A stretch of 64,000 nt of DNA from Isoptericola halotolerans (GTDB lineage: Bacteria > Actinomycetota > Actinomycetes > Actinomycetales > Cellulomonadaceae): assembly GCF_003003075.1 (NCBI RefSeq), contig NZ_PVTX01000003.1, positions 242,413 to 306,412 of the forward strand, written 5' to 3'. Of this stretch, positions 8,606-18,001 are shown in pieces. Numbering within the stretch: position 1 is the stretch's first letter; each line of letters begins with the position of its first letter. A program made the translations under genes and the position numbers. The notes beneath the pieces are model-generated. The model was not told the origin of the DNA, did no database searches, and saw nothing but the letters and a program-made list of their open reading frames with translations.

Positions 8606-9376
8606 ATGCACACCGTCGAGAAGGCCGAAGCGCTGAAGGCGCTCCACGAGGCCCCCGAGATCCTCCGCGTCGTGAACGTCTGGGACGCGATCAGCACCCG
8701 CACGGTCGCCGACCTGCCCGGGACGCGCGCGATCGCCACCGCCGGGCACTCCATCGCCGCGAGCCACGGTTTCGCGGACGGGGAGATCCCCTTCGACGTC
8801 GCGCTGTCCGCCGTGGCGCGGATCGTGGCGGCGACCGACCTGCCGGTGACCGCCGACCTCGACGCGGGGTTCGGTGACCCGGGCGAGTCGGTCCGTCGCG
8901 CGATCGGCGTCGGTGTCGTCGGCGCGAACGTCGAGGACCGCCTCGTGCCGCTGACCGAGGCGGTGGCGAACGTCGAGGCCATCGTGCGCGTCGCCGAGCA
9001 GGAGGGCGTCCCGTTCCAGCTCAACGCACGCACCGACGCGCTGGTGCGTGGTGGCGAGCGTCCGCTGTCCGCAAGCCTGGACGACGCCGTCGAACGTGGT
9101 CGGGCGTTCCTCGACGCCGGCGCGAGCCTCGTCTTCGTGCCGGGCGTCCTGGACCGCGAGTCGACCCAGCGCCTCGTCGCCGGCCTCGGCGAACGCAGGC
9201 TCAGCGTCATCGGCCTGCCCGGAGCGCTGACCGCGGCCGAGTACGAGTCGCTGGGCGTCGCCCGCGTCTCCTACGGCCCGCTCACGCAGCGCGTCGCCCT
9301 GCGTGCGCTGCGAGACCTGGCCACGGACCTCTACGGCGACGGCGTCATCCCGGAGGACACGCCCGCGCTCAACTGA
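8606..9376 (+). CDS. Isocitrate lyase / PEP mutase family protein
   Basis: A 256-aa TIM-barrel protein of the isocitrate lyase/phosphoenolpyruvate mutase superfamily. Recognisable parts are VNVWDAISTR near residue 25, the Mg-binding stretch TADLDAGFGD and GANVEDRL. Members cleave or rearrange C-C or P-C bonds in small 2-oxo acids. The short length and the lack of the isocitrate lyase KKCGH motif argue against true isocitrate lyase. It is probably co-transcribed with the upstream hydrolase. Substrate is unknown; oxaloacetate hydrolase or carboxyvinyl-carboxyphosphonate-like activities are possible. Confidence 0.85.
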   Translation: MHTVEKAEALKALHEAPEILRVVNVWDAISTRTVADLPGTRAIATAGHSIAASHGFADGEIPFDVALSAVARIVAATDLPVTADLDAGFGDPGESVRRAIGVGVVGANVEDRLVPLTEAVANVEAIVRVAEQEGVPFQLNARTDALVRGGERPLSASLDDAVERGRAFLDAGASLVFVPGVLDRESTQRLVAGLGERRLSVIGLPGALTAAEYESLGVARVSYGPLTQRVALRALRDLATDLYGDGVIPEDTPALN

Positions 9377-9407
9377 GGCGTCCCGCACCTGATGGCCGAG
9401 GGCGCGG

Positions 9408-10154
9408 TCAGCGCGGCAGCGCGGCGGTGGCGGCGACGACGCTGTTGACGACGACCGCGGTGACAGTGCGGGTGACCGCCTGGGCGGAGGCCTCCGCTCC
9501 CCAGCTGCCCTCCTGGAGCTCCTCGGCGCGCGCGATCACCGGCGAGGTCCACGGGATGTCGCGGTCGAGCTGGGGCATGGTGCCGCTGCCGTAGAGCAGG
9601 GCTGCGAGCGCGGCGGTGCGCGGGGACGGTTCGACCCGGTCGACGAGCACCGCGCGCACCTCCCCGAGCACCCGCGCCCTGCGGCCGCTGTCGCCCTCCT
9701 CGAGGACCGACGACGTGAACAGGCCGAGCGTCTTGCGGGTGCGCCGGCGCAGGTCGCCCCGGTCGACGAGCCTGTCCAGCAGCGGCTGGCGCAGCGACGG
9801 GCCCGTGGCCGCCAGGACGGTCTGCACCCCGCGGGGCTTGCTCGCGACGTACTCCCAGCTCGTCCGCAGGAGCGGGTCCGCGGGCGGCCGGTCGCCGACG
9901 GCTCCGACGACCAGCGACCCCACCCGGCCCGTCGAGGTCTGCAGCTTCTCGCTGAGGCTCAGGTCGGCGAGGACCGCGCCGGCCAGGACGTAGTACAGGG
10001 TCCCCTCGCCGGCGATGCTGCCCGAGCCGGGTTGGAACAGCAGCAGCAGGAGGTCTTCCGCCAGGGTCGGCTCGCCGGGGGCGCTCACGCCGTCGGTGGT
10101 CCGCGGCGCGGTCTCCGGCGCGGGCCGCGCGTCGTCCGGATGGTCAGCCGTCAT
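9408..10154 (-). CDS. GPP34 (GOLPH3/Vps74-like) family protein
   Basis: A 248-aa protein. After a 30-residue Pro/Ala-rich start comes LAEDLLLLLFQPGSGSIAGE, the signature opening of GPP34 proteins, followed by the family helices (LLRTSWEYVASKPRGVQTVL, RKTLGLF). The C-terminal quarter contains alternating Ala/Val/Thr segments. Eukaryotic GOLPH3 binds PI4P and glycosyltransferases at the Golgi. The bacterial homologues are common in actinobacteria, but their role is not settled and a membrane-surface function is only inferred. It is convergent with the isocitrate lyase-like gene, 31 bp away. Confidence 0.85.
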   Translation of the reverse strand: MTADHPDDARPAPETAPRTTDGVSAPGEPTLAEDLLLLLFQPGSGSIAGEGTLYYVLAGAVLADLSLSEKLQTSTGRVGSLVVGAVGDRPPADPLLRTSWEYVASKPRGVQTVLAATGPSLRQPLLDRLVDRGDLRRRTRKTLGLFTSSVLEEGDSGRRARVLGEVRAVLVDRVEPSPRTAALAALLYGSGTMPQLDRDIPWTSPVIARAEELQEGSWGAEASAQAVTRTVTAVVVNSVVAATAALPR

Positions 10155-10249
10155 GTGGTGTCCTTCACCTCGTGCTCGGGCCGTCGTGCCCGCGACAGGC
10201 GGGACCGGCGGTGGAGGGCGGCCGGCGGGCCACCCCCCACCGGGTGGCG

Positions 10250-11173
<924 letters not shown>

Positions 11174-11199
11174 CGCCTGGGGCCGACCTGGCGGCACGC

Positions 11200-12543
11200 T
11201 CACCAGGCCCGCTCGGCGGCGTGCACCTCTCCGCCCCCGACGACGGCGACCAGCTCGGCGTGATCGGTGTGCGTCTGGATCTCGCCGACGGCGTCCACGA
11301 CCGTCAGCCGACCGCCCTCGCCCGGGTCCGGGTCGGGGACGATCCCCTCCGGGTCGACGAGGTAGACCTCGCGTCCCTCCAACGTCAGGCGGCGGACGAC
11401 CTCGAGCAACATCCGGCGCGACACGTCGTCGATGGAGTACACCGCGGAGACGTCGATGACGACCCGCGGTTCGGCCGGCGGCCGGTCCGTGACCTCCCGG
11501 ACGACCCGTTCGGCCCCGGCGAACCGGATCCCGCCCTGCAGCCGGAGGACCCGGACCGCGCCCTCCGCGTCGCCGTGGACGCGGTTGGACCGCACGACCG
11601 CACGCGCGGCGGGCGGCACCTCCATGACGTGCAGCCCCATGTCGGAGGAGAAACGCTCGAACAACGACACGCCACGGACGCTGTTGCCGTGGGCGTCCAA
11701 CCGGGGGGAGAAGGTCGCGATGCCGAGCTGACCCGGGAGAGCGCCGATGAGCCCACCGGCGACCCCGCTCTTGGCGGGGATGCCGACCTGCGTCGCCCAG
11801 TCCCCCGCGGCGTCGTACATCCCGCAGGTGGCCATGACGCTCAGCACCTGCCGCACCACCCGTTCGCCGACCACACGCTCACCGGAGAGCGGGTTGACAC
11901 CGCGGTTGGCCAGCGTGGCAGCCATCAGGGCCAGGTCCCGCGCGGTGACGAGCACCGAGCACTGGCGGAGGTAGCCCTCCACCACGCCCCGGGGGTCCTC
12001 CGTGAGGATCTCGTGGCTGCGCAGCATGTGCGCGATCGCCAGGTTGCGGTGCGCATGCTCCATCTCGGAGGCGCACGTCGCCTCGTCGACCCGCAGCCGA
12101 CGGCCCGCGAACGCCGAGAGACCGTCGATCACGCGTTCCACCCGCGCGGCAGGACCGGATCCCTCCGGGCCGGTGAGCGCGTGGGCGGTCATGGCGCCGG
12201 CGTTGATCATGGGGTTGAGCGGGCGCCCGGTCCTGTCCTCGAGGGAGATCTCGTTGAACGCCTCGCCGGACGGTTCGACCCCGACCTTGGCGAGGACGGG
12301 CTCGAAACCACGGTCGAGCAGCGCCAGCGCGTACGCGAACGGCTTGGAGATCGACTGGATGGTGAACTCCACCTCGACGTCGCCGGCGCCGTAGACCTGG
12401 CCGTCGACCGTGGCGAAGACGGCGCCGAGGCGGTCGGGGTCCGCAGCCGCGAGCTCGGGGATGTAGCGAGCGGTCTCCCCGGAGTCGTCCGCCGCGACGT
12501 CGGACAGCGCCCCGTCCAGGTAGTCGGGGATCATCGACCGCAC
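11200..12543 (-). CDS. glsA: Glutaminase with C-terminal STAS domain
   Basis: A 447-aa protein that hydrolyses glutamine to glutamate and ammonia. Residues 1-300 are a beta-lactamase-fold glutaminase: SxxK motif Ser64-Ile-Ser-Lys67, NPMINAGAMTA and AKSGVAGG. Residues about 320-430 form a STAS domain (VVIDVSAVYSIDDVSRRML), as in anti-sigma-factor antagonists and the mammalian-like long glutaminases. GTG 12543 is chosen because GGAGGAGAG lies just upstream; ATG 12534 is the alternative. Expression under acid stress is common for this family. It lies between genes carrying the recurrent motif but has no clear copy of its own. Confidence 0.9.
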   Translation of the reverse strand: MRSMIPDYLDGALSDVAADDSGETARYIPELAAADPDRLGAVFATVDGQVYGAGDVEVEFTIQSISKPFAYALALLDRGFEPVLAKVGVEPSGEAFNEISLEDRTGRPLNPMINAGAMTAHALTGPEGSGPAARVERVIDGLSAFAGRRLRVDEATCASEMEHAHRNLAIAHMLRSHEILTEDPRGVVEGYLRQCSVLVTARDLALMAATLANRGVNPLSGERVVGERVVRQVLSVMATCGMYDAAGDWATQVGIPAKSGVAGGLIGALPGQLGIATFSPRLDAHGNSVRGVSLFERFSSDMGLHVMEVPPAARAVVRSNRVHGDAEGAVRVLRLQGGIRFAGAERVVREVTDRPPAEPRVVIDVSAVYSIDDVSRRMLLEVVRRLTLEGREVYLVDPEGIVPDPDPGEGGRLTVVDAVGEIQTHTDHAELVAVVGGGEVHAAERAW

Positions 12544-12590
12544 GTGCTCTCCTCCCCGTCTGCGCGATCCCGCGCGACGTCCGAGCTCAC

Positions 12591-12608
12591 GCCGTGCCGC
12601 GGCACGGC
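12591..12608. terminator. Palindromic hairpin after the GNAT gene
   Basis: GCCGTGCCGCGGCACGGC is a perfect 18-bp palindrome (7-bp stem, CGCG loop). It begins 22 bp after the GNAT stop codon and before the glutaminase start. There is no T-run, as is usual in actinobacteria, so terminator function is inferred. Confidence 0.4.
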
Positions 12609-12630
12609 GCCCCGCAGCGCAGGGAGCCGC

Positions 12631-13023
12631 TCACGGCCGGTGCCTGACGGCGAGGGTCACCGCGGACAGGTCCGCGCGCGTCGGGGTGCGGAACGCGCCG
12701 CCCGCGGCGACGAACTCGTCGCCGTGCCGGGCGAGGTGGCGACCGAACAGCGGGCACACGGGCACGATCGTGATGCCGCGACGGATGCTGTCGGCGAGTG
12801 CTTCCTCCAGCAGGATCTTGGCCAGACCGCGTCCGGAGAAGTCCTGGTCCACCTCGGTGTGGAAGATGATGCGCTCACCCTCCGTCTTGGGATGGTCGAT
12901 GAACTCCGCTCTGCCGACGACAGGTCCGTCGTCGACCGTGATCGTGTAGGCGCTGACCGGGTCGGCCTGTTCGACCCCGACGGCGACCCGGGCGCCGGTC
13001 CTGTCCGTCACTGCGTCAGTCAT
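12631..13023 (-). CDS. GNAT-family N-acetyltransferase
   Basis: A 130-aa small GNAT protein. The core is FHTEVDQDFSGRGLAKILLE, whose GRGLA supplies the acetyl-CoA pyrophosphate loop, followed by VPVCPLFGRHLARH. It resembles the short YjdJ-like group (about 90-100 aa) whose substrates are undefined. ATG 13023 is preceded by AGGAG. Its promoter carries motif copy D, with a predicted 90-base leader. The N-terminal 30 residues are extra compared with the short family form. Confidence 0.8.
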   Translation of the reverse strand: MTDAVTDRTGARVAVGVEQADPVSAYTITVDDGPVVGRAEFIDHPKTEGERIIFHTEVDQDFSGRGLAKILLEEALADSIRRGITIVPVCPLFGRHLARHGDEFVAAGGAFRTPTRADLSAVTLAVRHRP

Positions 13024-13126
13024 ACGACAACCTCTCCTTGGCGTCCTCCGCCGGGGGGCATGCCCGGCACGGCCTGGGTGCCGCACCGTTCGAGCATCAC
13101 CGCCGACCGTCGCCCCCCAGTGGACA

Positions 13127-13149
13127 CCGTGTGGCCGGAACACGGTCAA
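13127..13149 (-). promoter_or_regulatory. Recurrent TTGACC promoter motif, copy D
   Basis: Minus-strand TTGACCGTGT, six bases, CACACGG. This copy extends to a perfect ACCGTGT-N7-ACACGGT inverted repeat. It overlaps the stop codon of the NADP-binding protein gene and points toward the GNAT gene. Confidence 0.55.
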
Positions 13150-13844
13150 CCGGGCCTGGAGACCTCCGCCTCCCACGTCCGGTGCTCGTCGGCCGGCGCG
13201 CCGGGAACCGGGCCGGTGGTGAGGGCGCGCAGGTTCCCGGCGTCGACGTTCGCCCCGAAGGCAGGGGTACCTGGTTCGAGCCGGGCACCCGCCGCGAGGT
13301 CGCCGATGGCCAGGGCGTCGAACCCGAGGGCGTCGACCAGCTCCGACACCACGGCGACGTCCGCCGGTGCGTCACCGGCGACGGCGATCGCCTTGCGTCC
13401 CGGTCCTGCGGGTCGGGCCCCGTCCTCCAGGTCGTGGTAGCCCATGTGGTTGAACGCCTTGACCACCCGCGCGCCCGTCAGGAACTGCTGGACGAGCTCG
13501 CTGGAGGAGAGCCCGGGCGGGACGACCGCCTCGCGGGGACCGTCGATCTCCCACCAGTGGTTCATCGCGTCGACCACCAGCTTGCCCTCCAGCTCCCGGA
13601 CAGGGAGGTGGCGGTGCTTGCTGAGCGGCAGCGCGAGGACGACCAGGTCCGCGGCCGCCGCCGCCTCGGCGGACCAGGCCGGCCGGGCGCCCGGGGTGAG
13701 GACCTCGGTGGTCAGGGCGATCTTCTCGGGGTCGCCGGAGCCCGATATCAGGACCTGGAAGCCCGCGGCGACGGCCAGCCGGGCCAGGACGGTACCGACC
13801 TTTCCCGCCCCGAGGATCGCGATCGTGGTGGTGGCGGGGCTCAT
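13146..13844 (-). CDS. NADPH-dependent F420 reductase-like oxidoreductase
   Basis: A 232-aa Rossmann-fold protein. The dinucleotide motif [10 protein letters not shown] lies near residue 12, followed by the F420-reductase-like pattern [20 protein letters not shown] and [10 protein letters not shown]. Its ATG overlaps the stop of the upstream flavin monooxygenase gene by 4 bp (TCAT on the plus strand), so both are translationally coupled. Members reduce F420 or another electron carrier with NADPH. Pairing with a luciferase-like enzyme fits supply of reduced flavin or F420, but which carrier is used cannot be read from the sequence. Confidence 0.8.
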   Translation of the reverse strand: MSPATTTIAILGAGKVGTVLARLAVAAGFQVLISGSGDPEKIALTTEVLTPGARPAWSAEAAAAADLVVLALPLSKHRHLPVRELEGKLVVDAMNHWWEIDGPREAVVPPGLSSSELVQQFLTGARVVKAFNHMGYHDLEDGARPAGPGRKAIAVAGDAPADVAVVSELVDALGFDALAIGDLAAGARLEPGTPAFGANVDAGNLRALTTGPVPGAPADEHRTWEAEVSRPG

Positions 13845-14911
13845 CGCGCGGCTCCCGCCACGACCGCCGGGGTCTCGGCCAGCAGCTCGCGGACCCGCGG
13901 GATGACCTGGGTGCCGTAGAGCTCGACCGAGCGCATCCGCGCGGTGGCGGAGACCGTGCCGGCGGCGGAGTAGATCATGTCGAACCGGCCCGCGCCCAGC
14001 ACCCGGATGGCGTGGGCGATCTTGGCCGCGACCGTCTCGACCGAACCCACGTACAGCGACCCGCCGTCCACCTCGGCGTCGAACTCCGCCCTGCGCAGCG
14101 GCGCCCATCCGCGCAGCGCACCGATCCGGTCGCGGATCTCCCGGTAGCCGGGGTAGAACAGCGCCTTGGCCTCCTCGTCGGTCTCGGCGACGAAGCCCGG
14201 AGAGTGCATCCCGACCGGCTGCGGGCTCGTGCCGAGCTGCTCGTGGGCTCGCCGGTACAGGTCCACGTAGGGCGCGAAGCGGTCCGGGGCTCCACCGATG
14301 ATCGCGAGCATGAGCCGGAAACCGTAGGTGGCGGTGCGCAGCACCGACTGGGGTGTCCCGCCGACGCCCACCCACGTCTCGAGCCGACCCGACTCGGTCT
14401 TCGGGAACACGTCGGCCTCGTGCAGCGGCGCGCGGGTCGTGCCCTCCCAGGTGACCGGCCGCTCGTCCAGGAGCTGGCGGAAGAGGTTGATCTTCTCCTC
14501 GAACAAGAGGTCGTAGTCCTTGAGGTCATACCCGAACAGCGGGAAGGACTCGGTGAAGGATCCCCGCCCGAGGATCACCTCAGCACGACCATGGGACAGC
14601 GCGTCCACCGTGGCGAACCGCTGGAACACGCGCACCGGGTCGTCCGACGACAGCACCGTGACCCCGGAGGCGAGCCGGATGCGCTGGGTGGCGGTCGCGA
14701 TACCGGCCAGCACGGTCTCCGGGCTGGAGATCGCGTACTCCGGCCGGTGGTGCTCACCGAGTGCGACCACGTCGATGCCCACCTGGTCGGCGAGCACGGC
14801 CTCGGCCACCGCCGCACGGATCGCCTCGGCGTGCGAGACGATCTCGCCCCGGTCGTCCCGCGGCCGGTCCCCGAAGCTGTCGATGCCGAACTCGATCTGC
14901 GAGACGTCCAT
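13841..14911 (-). CDS. LLM-class flavin-dependent oxidoreductase
   Basis: A 356-aa luciferase-like monooxygenase. It has a TIM-barrel with [16 protein letters not shown] near residue 50, [27 protein letters not shown] around 75-100 and [19 protein letters not shown]. The start MDVSQIEFG at 14911 has AAGGAG upstream and was preferred to a longer frame from 14962. The family oxidises diverse substrates using FMNH2 or F420H2. It is the first gene of a two-gene operon with the NADP-binding protein, and a TGTGATTCACA palindrome next to a TTGACA lies 40-60 bp upstream. Confidence 0.85.
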   Translation of the reverse strand: MDVSQIEFGIDSFGDRPRDDRGEIVSHAEAIRAAVAEAVLADQVGIDVVALGEHHRPEYAISSPETVLAGIATATQRIRLASGVTVLSSDDPVRVFQRFATVDALSHGRAEVILGRGSFTESFPLFGYDLKDYDLLFEEKINLFRQLLDERPVTWEGTTRAPLHEADVFPKTESGRLETWVGVGGTPQSVLRTATYGFRLMLAIIGGAPDRFAPYVDLYRRAHEQLGTSPQPVGMHSPGFVAETDEEAKALFYPGYREIRDRIGALRGWAPLRRAEFDAEVDGGSLYVGSVETVAAKIAHAIRVLGAGRFDMIYSAAGTVSATARMRSVELYGTQVIPRVRELLAETPAVVAGAAR

Positions 14912-14952
14912 GGTCTGCCACTCCTTCTCGGTGAGGTCGCGCCGGGGGCGCG

Positions 14953-14969
14953 TGTGATTCACATGTCAA
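14953..14969 (-). promoter_or_regulatory. Candidate -35 box and operator of the LLM operon
   Basis: Minus strand TTGACA (14964-14969) is followed at once by TGTGAATCACA (14953-14963), a palindrome. No good -10 sits at 17 bp. A repressor site downstream of the -35 is plausible. Confidence 0.35.
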
Positions 14970-15023
14970 CAACCGAGGAGGGGCCGTGGATCATCCCGGG
15001 CACCGGCAGGTCCCTCCAGCCGC

Positions 15024-15578
15024 TCAGAGCTCCTCGGGTGACGCCATCCGGTAGACGAACGGGCCGAGGCCCGACTGCATGATCGAGAACAGGGGGCCGG
15101 CCAAGGCCTCCTGCGTGGCGGCCATTCCGAGGTCACCCAGCCGGACGGCCTCGTAGCCGGCGTCGAGACTGAGCCGCTCGACGACCTCGGCGGCGGCGTC
15201 GTCGCCTGCCCACAGGTTGCTCGGCCGAGCGCGCGCGCCGGCGACGCGCTCGAACAGCGAGGCGAAGTTGGTGCTGAACGCCTTGGCCGTCGGCCCGCCC
15301 GTCACCGACCGGACGAACTCGGCGTTGGAGGACGCCCCCTGCGGCGGCCGGCTGCCACCGTAGAGGTTCGTCGCATCGAGCACCGTCCTGCCCTCGAGGC
15401 CGGCGACCGACGACAACGCGTCCGCCACGACGCCGCCCGGCACGGCCAGGAGCACCGCGTCGGCGTCCCCGACGTCCCCGCCCCCTCGACCCAGCCGCGT
15501 CACCTGGTGCCCTGCCTGCTCCCACAGGTCTCCGAGCCCGCCGCCGATACTGCCCCGACCGATCACCGTGATGTCCAT
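15024..15578 (-). CDS. NAD(P)-binding protein, F420-reductase/ProC-like Rossmann domain
   Basis: A 184-aa protein with an N-terminal GRGSIGGGLGDLWEQAGH dinucleotide-binding motif, DAVLLAVPGGVV, and VLDATNLYGG / AFSTNFASLFE, the pattern of small NADPH-dependent F420 reductase-like proteins. It is a shorter paralogue of the protein at 13146-13844 and lies upstream of the same operon on the same strand, 112 bp from the LLM start. A redox partner role is inferred. The ATG is clear; the ribosome site is only moderate. Confidence 0.75.
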   Translation of the reverse strand: MDITVIGRGSIGGGLGDLWEQAGHQVTRLGRGGGDVGDADAVLLAVPGGVVADALSSVAGLEGRTVLDATNLYGGSRPPQGASSNAEFVRSVTGGPTAKAFSTNFASLFERVAGARARPSNLWAGDDAAAEVVERLSLDAGYEAVRLGDLGMAATQEALAGPLFSIMQSGLGPFVYRMASPEEL

Positions 15579-15707
15579 GCCTGCCCCTCGATCCGCGGAA
15601 GCCCGGCGAGCCGCCGGTCTCGTCGTCCGGGACCGGGTCGGCCGCGCTCGAGGCCGACACTACGCCCGCCGCTCGGCGCAGCCCGGCCTCAACCAGCTCC
15701 GGAATAG

Positions 15708-15719
15708 TTGAAGATTCAA
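15708..15719. promoter_or_regulatory. MarR-type operator 1 (TTGAAGATTCAA)
   Basis: A palindrome of form TTGA-N4-TCAA, extended by flanking AG/CG, 17 bp before the VOC gene start. The same form recurs at 16621-16632, within the operon that ends with a MarR gene. Confidence 0.5.
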
Positions 15720-15735
15720 GCGAGTTGTCGCGGGC

Positions 15736-16611
15736 ATGAGCACACGACCACTGCTTGCGGCGGACACGGCCATGGGCGCCGTCACCCTCAACGTCGCCGA
15801 CCTGGACGCCATGACCGCCTACTACCGCGACGGGGTGGGCCTCACCGTGCTGGAGCAGGCCGGGCCCGTGGTGACGCTCGGCCGGGCCGGCCGCGCCGTC
15901 GTCGTCCTGGCGCACACGCCCGAGCTCCGGCACGCCTCTCCCCACCAGGCAGGACTGTTCCACACCGCGATCCTCTTCGACACGGAGGCGGCGCTCGCCG
16001 CTGCGGTCCACTCGGTCGCGCGACGGCTCCCCGGCTCCTTCACCGGGTCGGCCGACCACCTGGTCAGCAAGGCGTTCTACTTCGACGACCCCGAGGGCAA
16101 CGGCGTCGAGCTCTACTGGGACCGCGACCGGACGCAGTGGAGCTGGACGCACGGTCAGGTCGAGATGGGCGTGATCGGCCTGGACCCGAGCGCGTACCTG
16201 CGCGAGCACCTCGACGAGCGCGGGCTCGCCGGCGAGCCGGTCGGCAGCGCCCGGGTGGGGCACATCCACCTGTCGGTCGGTGACGTGGCGACGGCCCGCG
16301 ACTTCTACGCCACGCGCCTGGGGTTCGACGTCACGATGACACTGGGCGACCAGGCCGTGTTCGTGAGCGCGGGCGGCTACCACCACCACATGGCGATGAA
16401 CGTGTGGAGGAGCCGCGGCGCGGGCCCGCGCCAGCAGACCCTCGGGCTCGGCCGGGTGGACATCGAGGTGCCCACGGCCGACGACGTCGCCGAGCTGGTC
16501 GACCGCATGCAGCACCACCGCGTCCCGGTCCGCGACGACGGCCGGACGGTCAGCGTCGAGGACCCCTGGGCGAACGCGGTGAGCATCACCGCCACCCAGG
16601 GCCGGGAATAG
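15736..16611 (+). CDS. VOC-family (glyoxalase/extradiol dioxygenase-like) protein
   Basis: A 291-aa protein made of two VOC modules (about 13-125 and 170-285). Metal ligands are likely His61-type (HTAILFD), Glu in DPEGNGVELYWD, and GHIHLSVGD in the second half. The layout resembles CatE-type catechol 2,3-dioxygenases, used for ring cleavage or quinone handling. It begins an operon-like run of VOC, MoaF-like, SnoaL-like and MarR genes, all on the plus strand. MarR-type palindromes lie before this gene and before the next, so the cluster is probably induced by phenolic or quinone ligands. Confidence 0.85.
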   Translation: MSTRPLLAADTAMGAVTLNVADLDAMTAYYRDGVGLTVLEQAGPVVTLGRAGRAVVVLAHTPELRHASPHQAGLFHTAILFDTEAALAAAVHSVARRLPGSFTGSADHLVSKAFYFDDPEGNGVELYWDRDRTQWSWTHGQVEMGVIGLDPSAYLREHLDERGLAGEPVGSARVGHIHLSVGDVATARDFYATRLGFDVTMTLGDQAVFVSAGGYHHHMAMNVWRSRGAGPRQQTLGLGRVDIEVPTADDVAELVDRMQHHRVPVRDDGRTVSVEDPWANAVSITATQGRE

Positions 16612-16620
16612 CGCCACAGC

Positions 16621-16632
16621 TTGAGCGTTCAA
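16621..16632. promoter_or_regulatory. MarR-type operator 2 (TTGAGCGTTCAA)
   Basis: Second TTGA-N4-TCAA palindrome, in the 56-bp gap between the VOC and MoaF-like genes. A CATTAT hexamer (16635-16640) directly downstream may be a -10, suggesting a separate internal promoter under the same repressor. Confidence 0.5.
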
Positions 16633-16667
16633 CTCATTATCGATCACTCTCGAGAGGAATCCCCATC

Positions 16668-16979
16668 ATGACCGAACAACCGGTCGGCAACAGCTACCGC
16701 TTCGACCTGGGACCCCTGAAGGTGCGGTTCACCTTCGACTCGTCGTCCCAGGGCACCTTCTTCGTCGAGGAGGGGGGCGGGCTCGCCCCCGACGGTCACA
16801 CCGAGACCGTCACGCTCGACCTGCGCAAGATCCGCGACGGCCTCTACCTGAACTCGTGGACCGAGGCGAGCGGTGCCACCGTCACTCACGTCGAGGACTT
16901 CGCCAACGCGACGCTGTACTCCCACGTCACCGTCGACAGCACCCTGTACACCTTCACCGGAACCATCACGGAGGCATGA
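16668..16979 (+). CDS. Small MoaF-like beta-barrel protein
   Basis: A 103-aa protein with no membrane segment. The stretches LRKIRDGLYLNSWTEASGAT and THVEDFANATLYSHVTVD match the repeated pattern of MoaF-type lipocalin-like domains (ligand-binding beta barrels). The name derives from a molybdenum/tyramine-linked gene, but the biochemical role is unknown. The start ATG 16668 has only a weak ribosome site, GAGAGGAA. It is 3 bp from the SnoaL-like gene and certainly co-transcribed. Confidence 0.6.
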   Translation: MTEQPVGNSYRFDLGPLKVRFTFDSSSQGTFFVEEGGGLAPDGHTETVTLDLRKIRDGLYLNSWTEASGATVTHVEDFANATLYSHVTVDSTLYTFTGTITEA

Positions 16980-16981
16980 CC

Positions 16982-17422
16982 ATGAGCACGAGCACCACCA
17001 CCGCGCACACCACCACCGCGCACACCACGACCCCGGACGCCGGGGCCGGGCACGACCAGGCTGCGCGCAACACCGAGATCGTCCTCAGAGCGATGCGGGA
17101 GCTCTTCGTCGACAAGGACCTGACCGCCCTGGACCGCTACTGGGCCGAGCCGTACGTGCAGCACAGCCCACAGATGCCGAACGGCCTCGACACGCTCCGC
17201 GCCGCGGTCCCGGGCCTCCAGGGGTTCTCCTGGGAATCTCAGCGCACCGCAGCCCAGGGCGACCTCGTCTTCACCCACAGCATCGTGACCGGATGGGCTC
17301 CCGGCCCGGTGGTGATCGTCGACGTCTTCCGGCTGGAGGAGGGCCGGATCGTCGAGCACTGGGACGTCGTGCAGGAGCTGACCCCGCAGGAGTCCACCGC
17401 CCACGGCAACCCCATGGTGTGA
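16982..17422 (+). CDS. SnoaL-like / NTF2-fold protein
   Basis: A 146-aa protein with an NTF2-like fold: YWAEPYVQHSPQMPNGLDTL and HWDVVQELTP are typical of SnoaL-like polyketide cyclase relatives found in detoxification operons. The N-terminus carries a repeated Thr-Thr-Thr-Ala-His tract encoded by a 15-bp tandem repeat, which is probably disordered. ATG 16982 is chosen over 16976 because GGAGG (16970-16974) is then 7 bp away. It lies between the MoaF-like and MarR genes. Confidence 0.8.
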   Translation: MSTSTTTAHTTTAHTTTPDAGAGHDQAARNTEIVLRAMRELFVDKDLTALDRYWAEPYVQHSPQMPNGLDTLRAAVPGLQGFSWESQRTAAQGDLVFTHSIVTGWAPGPVVIVDVFRLEEGRIVEHWDVVQELTPQESTAHGNPMV

Positions 17423-17432
17423 GGATGGGCGC

Positions 17433-17945
17433 GTGACACGACCACGGGACGCCGAGCACGACGCGCACGCGCGGGTGGATCCTGACGACGACCTCGGCAG
17501 GGCATCGGTGTGGCAGGACCTCGTCCTCGCCACCCACCTCCTCGAGACCGCGCTGGACCGGCAGTCGCAGCGGGACGGCGGGGTCTCGCACGGCCACTTC
17601 AAGATCCTGGTGCTCCTCCACGCCGCCGAGAGTCACACCCTGGGGCTCAAGAGCCTTGCCGAGACGCTGCGCTTCTCCCCGAGCCGCATCAGCCATGCCG
17701 TGACCGCCCTGGAGCACCAGGGGCTCGTCGTGCGCCGCCCGGCGACGGGGGGACGCCGGGCCTACGACGCCGTCCTGACCGCCGACGGACGCCGCGTGGT
17801 CGGCCGGGTGCTCCGCTCTCAGCGCCGCGAGATCCGCGACCCGCTCCTGGAGGAGCTCGGCGGGCTCGGCACCGCCGCGCTCGGCGACCTCAGCGCACGC
17901 ATCATCGGTCTCCTCGACGGCGGCGCCCGCCCGCCGCAGGGGTGA
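17433..17945 (+). CDS. MarR-family transcriptional regulator
   Basis: A 170-aa winged-helix regulator. The helix-turn-helix region is LKSLAETLRFSPSRISHAVT and the wing is GLVVRRPATGGRRAYDAVLT. MarR proteins bind palindromic operators and release them on binding phenolics or on oxidation. As last gene of the VOC operon it is the obvious ligand-responsive repressor of the two TTGA-N4-TCAA sites at 15708 and 16621. GTG start. No conserved Cys of the OhrR type is seen in the first helix, so ligand binding is likelier than thiol sensing. Confidence 0.9.
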   Translation: MTRPRDAEHDAHARVDPDDDLGRASVWQDLVLATHLLETALDRQSQRDGGVSHGHFKILVLLHAAESHTLGLKSLAETLRFSPSRISHAVTALEHQGLVVRRPATGGRRAYDAVLTADGRRVVGRVLRSQRREIRDPLLEELGGLGTAALGDLSARIIGLLDGGARPPQG

Positions 17946-18001
17946 CGTCCACCAGGTCGAGGATCACGCCCCGCACGCTCAGGTGCCGATCGCCGCGCCG
18001 A

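Noticed and set aside
16982..17035. 15-bp tandem repeat at the start of the SnoaL-like gene as a phase-variation switch
   Set aside because: The unit is a multiple of three with only about two and a half copies, so changes in number would not shift frame.
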